Shown in pieces: positions 60,901 through 64,000 of a DNA stretch of 64,000 bases (the stretch's first letter is position 1; each line of letters begins with the position of its first letter). Source of the stretch: Lutjanus erythropterus (taxonomy: Eukaryota > Chordata > Actinopteri > Lutjaniformes > Lutjanidae); NCBI GenBank assembly GCA_020091685.1, contig CM034606.1, positions 36,218,374 through 36,282,373 of the forward strand, in the 5' to 3' direction. A model generated the notes under the pieces. The model saw nothing but the letters and a program-made list of their open reading frames with translations. It did not search any database and was not told the origin of the DNA. The position numbers were made by a program, and so were the translations under genes.

Positions 60901-61354
60901 TGAAAACACCACAGCAGACACAGAGACATACTGCATCATCCAGGTCATGTCCTGCACAGAGTTCTGCTCTGTGAAGGAGCCTGACTGAACATCCACTGGC
61001 ACAAATCCCCCCAACAGGCCAACAAAAGGAACGAGGCAGTAGTGTGGTGCAGCATCAGCTCAAGCTGCAGCACAATACATAACACAGCAGAGTGAGTGAC
61101 GAGGATGCAGTGAAGAATGAGCTGCAGCTCTGCTCTGCATTCATTCACTGCGTGTTTGTGTCCTTACCGCAGTGGTGTGGAGCTTCATTTTGAATTTTTC
61201 CAGGTACAGCCAGTGTTTGGACTCGCTGGGGTCCAGGTCATGGTAGAAGTCACGCGCAGCATAGCCAAAACTGTGGAACTTCCTGTCTGGAGTCAGCAAG
61301 ATGGTGGTAGGAGTCTTCTGATTGGACACACCAGGGTCTCCGCCTTCCCAACGC
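30285..61354 (-). CDS. hspa12a: HSPA12-family atypical HSP70, exons 2/3 to stop
   Basis: Nine exons on the - strand (61354-61168, 58613-58509, 58265-58149, 49978-49807, 42040-41954, 39339-39235, 39135-38877, 33553-33450, 30916-30285) join in frame into about 588 residues. They match HSPA12A from the [17 protein letters not shown] segment to the end; the human protein is about 675 residues. The product is a distant HSP70 relative with an actin-like ATPase fold and no canonical peptide-binding domain. Signature blocks in order are [23 protein letters not shown] (HSP70: INEPTAAAIAYG), the phosphate-2 loop [13 protein letters not shown], the adenosine loop [11 protein letters not shown], and GAVLFGLDP. 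All eight internal junctions are GT-AG and phase-consistent. The start codon and phosphate-1 loop (DFGTT region) are upstream of the window. HSPA12A is preferred over HSPA12B from the overall match ([26 protein letters not shown]) and from the neighbouring lipase gene. The cysteine in DCGGGT and the ending IDFLSH are 12B-like, so the paralogue call is less certain than the family. Confidence 0.96.
31137..32584. mobile_element. inverted-repeat element in hspa12a intron
   Basis: A 23-base sequence at 31137-31159 (CGTCCACACCAAGAATGATA + ACT) is repeated exactly in inverted orientation at 32562-32584, 1.4 kb apart. Similar CGTCCACACCAA...GATAAC strings mark a common fish repeat in my recollection. 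No transposase and no clear target duplication are visible. Confidence 0.55.
32606..32667. repeat. 21-bp inverted repeat with 20-base loop
   Basis: The arm 32606-32626 (CATCACAGCTGGGTGTGGTC + A) pairs with 32647-32667 at 20 of 21 positions; the one difference still allows a G-T wobble in RNA. It lies just outside the inverted-repeat element ending at 32584. Confidence 0.85.
33450..33553 (-). CDS. hspa12a: hspa12a exon: [20 protein letters not shown]
   Basis: A 104-nt exon encodes [20 protein letters not shown] and [14 protein letters not shown]. The donor is GTAAGC. The acceptor CTCCAG is preceded without a break by a long pure-pyrimidine tandem repeat (the (GGAGA)n tract on the + strand), so the splice signal is built from a microsatellite. 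The frame is open and phase agrees with both neighbours. Confidence 0.95.
33556..33650. repeat. (GGAGA)n purine tract forming a splice polypyrimidine tract
   Basis: Ninety-five consecutive purines on the + strand, mainly GGAGA units. On the - strand it is an unbroken pyrimidine run that ends two bases (AG aside) from the hspa12a exon at 33553. Confidence 0.95.
33765..33822 (+). repeat. SINE 3' tail remnant with (GGAT)n
   Basis: CCCTGCAAAGGATAAACATT followed by seven GGAT/ATGG units resembles the 3' end of the repeat at 15745-16105, whose family usually ends in (GATG)n. Confidence 0.55.
34211..35325. mobile_element. inverted-repeat element, 1.1 kb, family unknown
   Basis: The left end TTACAGTTTTGCAAAATTGC and the complement of the right end TTACAGTTTCACAATTGCTA form imperfect terminal inverted repeats. 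The interior is A/T- and CACA-rich with no coding sequence. Confidence 0.4.
35390..35650 (+). repeat. dispersed repeat (ATCCATCCAATAGTTGTTGA family), copy 1
   Basis: Typical phrases are AAAGTCAGAGGATCACTACA, TCATCCTCTGAGGATCATGA, CCATCCAATAGTTGTTGAGA and TTTCAGTCTGGACCAAA. A shorter diverged copy is at 46050-46180 (GTCAAAGGATTCATCCTCTG, GTAGTTGTTGAGAAATGTAG). Confidence 0.6.
36115..36412. mobile_element. fold-back DNA element (AGGGCTGCAAC family)
   Basis: The left end AGAGCTGTAACAATTATTTG and the complement of the right end AGGGCTGGAACTAATTATTA are inverted repeats. The body contains AATTCTTGAAGAAAAAAGTA, TTAAATGTGAATATTACCTG and GAGGACGTCATCCTTCACTT. This family is abundant in percomorph fish and shares its core with 7277-7479. 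Confidence 0.7.
37536..37900. mobile_element. TTAA-flanked element (AGGGACAGYTCACCCC family)
   Basis: It begins AGGGACAGCTCACCCCAAAA after TTAA (37532-37535). It contains CCATTATATTGGACACAAGG and CTCCCAAACTCTGCAACTCA, shared with 5938-6258. The right end is degraded, but a TTAA follows at 37901-37904. Confidence 0.6.
38543..38785. repeat. TTAA-type dispersed element, copy B
   Basis: It starts AGAGAAAATTCATCCC right after TTAA (38539-38542). It matches 17975-18328 through CTGGTACATGTAGGCACTGC, GAACTCAGC and CTGACTGGATGTCCACATGA. The right end is eroded. It lies within an hspa12a intron, 90 bases from an exon. Confidence 0.55.
38877..39135 (-). CDS. hspa12a: hspa12a exon: lobe [19 protein letters not shown]
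   Basis: A 259-nt exon encodes [59 protein letters not shown], then [20 protein letters not shown] and EHALRKS. It is the longest ungapped match to HSPA12A and is less like human HSPA12B in the same stretch. The acceptor is GTTCCCAG and the donor GTGAGT. Confidence 0.96.
39235..39339 (-). CDS. hspa12a: hspa12a exon: phosphate-2 loop [10 protein letters not shown]
   Basis: A 105-nt exon encodes [20 protein letters not shown] and [29 protein letters not shown] is the phosphate-2 signature of the actin/HSP70 superfamily (DxGGGTxD), which binds ATP phosphates with Mg. Human HSPA12A has Ser where this protein has Cys, and HSPA12B has Cys. The intron to the next exon is only 99 bp. Confidence 0.96.
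39670..39704. repeat. (GT)n microsatellite
   Basis: About 15 GT units in an hspa12a intron. Confidence 0.85.
40350..41586. mobile_element. TTAA-type fold-back element, relative of 3708-5380
   Basis: The left end AGGGGCAGTTTGGATTATTT (after TTAA at 40346-40349) and the right end CCACACTTCTGATAATCCAA are inverted repeats that extend inward (GTGGCTGTATGAGG, CTACAGTAGATG, CCCCCAGTTTGGAG and complements). The last 8 or so bases and the right TTAA have decayed. The internal part GTGATATTTAGCTAATATAA, TTTGTCTGACACCAAGGTAA matches about 5100-5165. Confidence 0.72.
41954..42040 (-). CDS. hspa12a: hspa12a exon: [21 protein letters not shown]
   Basis: A short 87-nt exon whose first two bases complete Ala. 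It encodes [18 protein letters not shown] then [10 protein letters not shown] plus one base, nearly identical to HSPA12A. The acceptor is AACAACCAG, which has a weak pyrimidine tract, and the donor is GTAGAG. Phase fits both neighbours. Confidence 0.93.
42041..43210. other. hspa12a intron, nothing recognised
   Basis: No additional in-frame exon, RNA gene or repeat boundary was found. Confidence 0.4.
43211..44420. mobile_element. inverted-repeat element (TTTCCACTG family), 1.2 kb
   Basis: The left end TTCCACTGTTTGATACAGCT and the complement of the right end TTTCCACTGCATGGTACAAC are imperfect inverted repeats. Both halves carry TGATTGGTCAG and GGTAC(C/T)-rich strings (43300-43400 and 44140-44260). 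Repeats of the form TTTCCACTGxxTGGTAC are frequent in fish. Any transposase is absent. Confidence 0.55.
44421..49069. other. hspa12a intron, mostly unassigned
   Basis: Contains the repeat fragment at 46050-46180 and scattered A/T-rich sequence. An open frame of 147 codons at 47230-47673 (+) resembles no family I know and has no exon signals. Confidence 0.4.
46050..46180 (+). repeat. dispersed repeat (GTTGTTGAGA family), copy 2
   Basis: A diverged fragment of the repeat at 35390-35650, in the same orientation (TTTTGGCCTGATGGCTGAGC, GTCAAAGGATTCATCCTCTG). Confidence 0.45.
49070..49400. repeat. A/T-rich short-period repeat (TTAATAAGC...TATTAAC type)
   Basis: Loosely periodic TAACAATAAA, CTTATAAGTGCTAATAA and CTATTAACTAACACTTAATA strings resemble a common fish element made of TTAATAAG/CTTATTAA variants. 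Boundaries are not resolved. Confidence 0.35.
49807..49978 (-). CDS. hspa12a: hspa12a exon: [12 protein letters not shown] segment
   Basis: A 172-nt exon encodes [40 protein letters not shown] and [17 protein letters not shown] plus one base. The [10 protein letters not shown] block is the family counterpart of the HSP70 NEPTAAAIAYG connection. The segment after HQMVDL is variable between HSPA12 paralogues and is diverged here. The acceptor is GTGTAG and the donor GTACGT. Confidence 0.95.
50870..51765. mobile_element. possible Harbinger-like element remnant
   Basis: The left CCAGTATTTCAAAACTTTTT and ATCCAGATTTTGTAAT, and on the right ATCTCTTGGTTTTGAAATAC and CGTATCTGGAT, suggest inverted ends built from GTATTTCAAAAC and ATCC(A/G)GAT. 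A short open stretch at 51160-51420 could be a decayed coding piece, but no catalytic motif is recognisable. Confidence 0.35.
52000..52204 (-). mobile_element. tRNA-derived SINE, copy 2 (inverted)
   Basis: Read on the - strand it begins GGGGCGTCCCTATAGCTCAG then TTAGTAGGGC (box A region). It continues GGTTTGATTCTCACC (box B like), TTTGCTGCGTGTCGTCTTCT, CTTTCCTGTCATATCTTCAA and CTGTCCTATCTCAATAAAGG, and ends in an A tail. Flanking GTACAGGTTTGTTT and GTACAAGTTTATTT look like a target duplication. This is the best-preserved of the three copies. Confidence 0.85.
52690..52965 (+). repeat. direct repeat pair, copy 1
   Basis: It is strongly similar to 54566-54852, 1.9 kb downstream in the same orientation: AAAATGAGTACAGCAGTCCA, AATAGTGAGTTGG, GGTTGAAGC(A/G)AGTTGTTTCC, CAGAGACAGGCAGGCTGCAG and a (GCAGGAGCTCT)n minisatellite core. 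No internal coding sequence links them, so an LTR pair is unlikely. Confidence 0.75.
54566..54852 (+). repeat. direct repeat pair, copy 2
   Basis: The second copy of 52690-52965. Here the GCAGGAGCTC core has at least three tandem units, one or two more than copy 1. A trace of the same 3' end (GCGACTTTGTACATTGACAC) appears at about 24,995. Confidence 0.75.
55799..56000 (+). mobile_element. tRNA-derived SINE, copy 3
   Basis: ATGCCCCTAAAGCTCAGTTG and GTAGAGTGTGCG form box A. CCAGTTCGACTTCC is box B. The body is TTGGCTGCATGTCATACCTT, CTTTCCTGTTATATCTTCAG and CTGTCCCTATC, and the tail is AAGCCCAAAAATAATCTT plus ten A. Same family as 16310-16496 and 52000-52204. Confidence 0.85.
56158..56196. repeat. 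two overlapping perfect palindromes
   Basis: CAGTTACCTGA (56158-56168) pairs with TCAGGTAACTG (56176-56186) over a 7-base loop. GAATGTAAATCA (56167-56178) pairs with TGATTTACATTC (56185-56196) over a 6-base loop. The two hairpins share bases and exclude one another. Confidence 0.95.
56200..58148. other. hspa12a intron, mostly unassigned
   Basis: Only the CA-rich microsatellites at 57417-57587 are recognised. No exon candidates were found. Confidence 0.4.
57417..57587. repeat. (CA)n-rich microsatellites
   Basis: CACACATACACATACACA-type runs lie at 57417-57452 and a pure CA run at 57563-57587, with C/T-rich sequence between. Confidence 0.85.
58149..58265 (-). CDS. hspa12a: hspa12a exon: [12 protein letters not shown] segment
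   Basis: A 117-nt phase-0 exon encodes [37 protein letters not shown] and YK. The motif VITVPAIW is the HSP12 form of the HSP70 ITVPAYF segment in lobe I. The acceptor is CCTGCAG and the donor GTAGGC. The following intron is about 8.2 kb. Confidence 0.95.
58509..58613 (-). CDS. hspa12a: hspa12a exon: [11 protein letters not shown]...FKEQALK
   Basis: A 105-nt phase-0 exon encodes [19 protein letters not shown] then [16 protein letters not shown]. The acceptor is TACTCAG and the donor GTAACA. It matches the HSPA12A stretch DTDLTAANGKKVKALEIFAYAL. A 243-bp intron separates it from the next exon. Confidence 0.94.
59915..60075. repeat. C-rich minisatellite, about 21-bp unit
   Basis: Imperfect tandem copies of a unit near CCCCTTCATCCCTCACCTCA run for about 160 bases. 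It lies in an hspa12a intron and is strand-asymmetric (pyrimidine-rich on +). Confidence 0.8.
61168..61354 (-). CDS. hspa12a: hspa12a exon: RWEGG...KLHTT segment
   Basis: This 187-nt exon begins one base into an Arg codon (acceptor CTCTCAG) and encodes [20 protein letters not shown], then the [30 protein letters not shown] blocks. The donor is GTAAGG. It corresponds to roughly residues 88-150 of the human protein, part of ATPase lobe I. No homologous exon for the preceding DFGTTSSGYAYSF region is visible between here and 64,000. Confidence 0.95.
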
Positions 61355-62699
61355 CTGAGAGGAGACAAGTCAGCTATCAACACATGATCCAAAAATCTGT
61401 ATTAATCAAATACTTTTATATTAATTATTAGCAGCTTGAAAATCTCAGCTGAATTATAATTTCAATTAACTGTACATGCACTTATACATCTATTACAGGC
61501 TATATGCACAGCTGTATGCTATATATAAGCTATATGTTACAGTCATAATGAATTTATTCAAATCAATCATTAAATTCTTCCAGAGGAGCCACATGAACTT
61601 ATCTTCTGGGTTAATTGAGCTACCACAGTATTTTTGGACAAATGGAGGTCAGCTATTTGTGTTATGCCTGTTCCTTGGGAGCAGTGTATGATGGGATTAT
61701 AGAGGCCATCTCACTGAGAGCACCTGATGTGAAGAGGAGGAACTAATTTGGGAGAAAGCTGGATGGAACAGCTTTTAGCTGATAAGAAACACGGGGGTGT
61801 CGGGGTATCTCTTACATTTTCATCTGAAATAACGACAGCTTTTATGCTGCTGCTGTCGTGGATGTTGTGTTCTTTATTGTGCCGTTTTGTGACGAGTCCA
61901 GAAAGTCTGTTGTTTTATTGATTTTGACACTAAGTGCTTACAGCTGCTCTGATTCTTCCTTCATTTTCCTCTCAGTGCAGTGTGTGTGTTTCCGTGCTTT
62001 TTAGTCTGTTCAGTAAATGTGACTTTCACTGCTCATGCACACTACTTTCTTCTTCAATTTATTTCCATATATACATGTAAGATCAACTGTTCTGTACCAG
62101 ATACGTTTTATGAGCAATAACATGTGAGACATAATCATAATTTTGTGTCATAATCATATGACACTGCAAAAAAAGGAATTTCAAGAGGGTAAAAAAGACT
62201 TGTTTCTGTCTTGTTTTTGTCAAAAAACAAATCTAATCTTGTCAAGAAAGTTTTTCATTAGAAAATTATTTGTAGTTTAACCATTTGTGCCATTTGACAA
62301 ATGTATGCCAGAGAGCAGACCTCAGGATAGTTTCTGAGGACATTTTCAGATCTAATTTCACATTCAGGTTACTTTATTGTCCATTAAATTTAGATGAAAT
62401 GGGAATTTGTCTTTGGTACTGCCATGTGGGGAGAACACACTCCATACACAACAATACAATCAATATACAATTCAACATTAGACACATAAAATCTTAAAAG
62501 AGGTAAACGTTTAAAGTAACTGAGCAGCAGTCACAGATGCACTGAGTGATTGAATCATTCTTCATGTCTGACATGTCAGCCGTCTAAACATCACAACACC
62601 AAATGTGGGCAGTGTACATACTCTGCAGTCATAAATAAATAAATGCACATTAAAATATTAAAAGCAGGGGCAGGTGAGATCCAGTGAGCCTATTTAAAC
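61355..62699. other. hspa12a upstream intron, no exon found
   Basis: The preceding hspa12a exon (DFGTT phosphate-1 loop) was looked for on the - strand and not seen here or to 64,000. A LINE remnant occupies 62700-63260, and its 3' untranslated part may extend down to about 62340. Confidence 0.45.
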
Positions 62700-63260
62700 A
62701 GGTAATTATTGAGAGGGGTCACAGCTGATGGAATAAAGATTTCTTGTAACCGTACTTCCTGGTCACTGCGATTTTCAGTCTGCTGATGATGACAGCAGCT
62801 GACATGGTGGGTGGAGCAGATGTGTGGGTCACTGTAAATTCTGAATTGCCTTTTTGGTTGTGGAATGAGTGAATAAGTCCTGCAGCTGGGGTTGTTAGTG
62901 CCCAGTGATTTTGCTGGTCTAATTGACCGTCTGTGTCAGTTTGTTCTTTTGTTTCACTGAGATGTTTCCGTACCACGAGACCATGTTATATGTGAGAACC
63001 CTCTCTGTTAGTGACTTGTAGACCATGGACACGGTGTGCTGGCTGGTATTAAAGTTCTTCAGTTTCCTGAGGAGAGTGAGGTGCTGTCTTGCTTCTTTGT
63101 ATGTGTTCCATGTTGTTCTGGAAAGTGAGTTTATTGTTTATTACTGTTCCCAAATATTTGAAGTCTGTGATGTGCTGCGCTTCCTGGCCCTTCATAATGA
63201 TGGGTTTGTAGAAGGGACCTGCACTGTCCCTCTCCTACAGTACAAACTAATGAATCACAG
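62700..63260 (-). pseudogene. LINE ORF2 C-terminal remnant (CR1/L2 type)
   Basis: The - strand reads, with frameshifts, QHITDFKYLGTVINNKLTFQ, NNMEHIQRSKTA, LKNFNTSQ, SLTERVLTYNMVSWYGNISV, KQKNKLTQTVN, TSKITG and, at the end, VTRKYGYKKSLFHQL and a stop near 62722. This is the conserved tail after the reverse transcriptase domain of fish L2-like LINEs (KYLGT...LTxSxxCWYG...KSFxP). It is broken by stops and is not expected to be active. Confidence 0.75.
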
Positions 63261-64000
63261 AGCAGTGCTGCAGTTGGTTCAGTGATGCAGATCCTGCAGC
63301 ATCATCATTATCACATATGAAGACATGAAGGACTGTTATGACTTCCTTACAGTTCACTCCCTCCATGAGTGATTCACTCAATAGTCTCAGTGTTTCTCAG
63401 CTAGTTTTTTCTTCACTGTTTTAATTGAAAAAACATTCGAAATAAAAGCTTCTGATGCCTTCATTTAAAACAACATTACACGTTTTTATTGTGCTTTTTG
63501 AAGAAACTGTGTATTATTGTAAGCTTATTTTGCTTATTATTATTATCATCTCAGTTTAAGGTACAGATTCTAAGTATAAGTGTGTTTATAAGTTTATAAG
63601 CTAGTTTTCAGAATTCTAGCCAAGCAAAACTGGCTCTATACCTCCGCCAGATGTTTTTGCTTAAACATGACAATTTGATTCAATTTTAGAATATTTGGCT
63701 TCTTTCTAGTAGGGCTGTTTTTGCAGTGTGTACCTTAAAAGTGACACCACGTAACTTTGGCTATAGCTACTGTGGAAACTGGAAACTATACTGAAGAGGT
63801 TTTATTTCTTAAAGATTAGACTTTTCATTTGTATGAGGAAGACTGTTCTGTCTTTCAAAAGTGCCAGTCTTGCTTTAATGAATACCATAATGAAAAATAT
63901 GTTTTATTGCTTTATTAAACAATCTAATCTGTGAAAAGCTCAACTGAAATATCAAATCAAGACAGCCTCATTTACTGTATCTGGGCCTAATACAGACATA

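Overview
This 64 kb window is vertebrate nuclear DNA, almost certainly from a ray-finned (percomorph-like) teleost. The evidence is split genes with GT-AG introns, long (CA)n and other microsatellites, three copies of a tRNA-derived SINE, and a dense load of short TTAA-flanked and hAT-type DNA elements typical of fish. There is no bacterial or viral gene organisation. Only two protein-coding genes are supported.

Layout: (1) 1-6,980 holds the 3' end of a pancreatic-lipase family gene on the + strand. Three exons encode the C-terminal PLAT/C2-like domain, followed by a poly(A) signal. Its introns are filled by a LINE-1-like tail, a Tigger/pogo transposon remnant and several fold-back elements. 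(2) About 6,980-30,280 is intergenic. It carries a 1.4 kb degenerate minisatellite (7.54-8.95 kb), a repeat-poor TAAT-rich stretch (9.0-10.6 kb), nested DNA elements (10.6-13.6 kb), a possible LTR, SINEs, a LINE reverse-transcriptase remnant, a 24-bp minisatellite and several microsatellites. (3) 30,285-61,354 holds nine coding exons of an HSPA12-family (atypical HSP70) gene on the - strand. They cover about 588 residues from the N-terminal third of the ATPase fold to the stop codon. The first roughly 85-90 residues must lie beyond 64,000. Its introns hold more DNA elements, SINEs and a LINE tail.

The two genes are convergent, tail to tail. From memory of the human map, PNLIP-family genes lie next to HSPA12A on chromosome 10q25, so the arrangement looks like conserved synteny. 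This supports calling the chaperone gene hspa12a rather than hspa12b. The two genes are not expected to cooperate: one product is a secreted digestive lipase and the other a cytosolic ATPase-fold protein.

I found no convincing new multi-gene system. The observations most worth following are these: a piggyBac-like insertion dated by a paralogous empty site inside the same window; at least five short element families that share TTAA|AGGG...CCCT|TTAA ends; an hspa12a splice acceptor whose polypyrimidine tract is a 95-nt microsatellite; an inverted pair of CTCF-like motifs in the last lipase intron; and an overlapping double palindrome at 56.16 kb. Repeat family names were given from memory and not searched.
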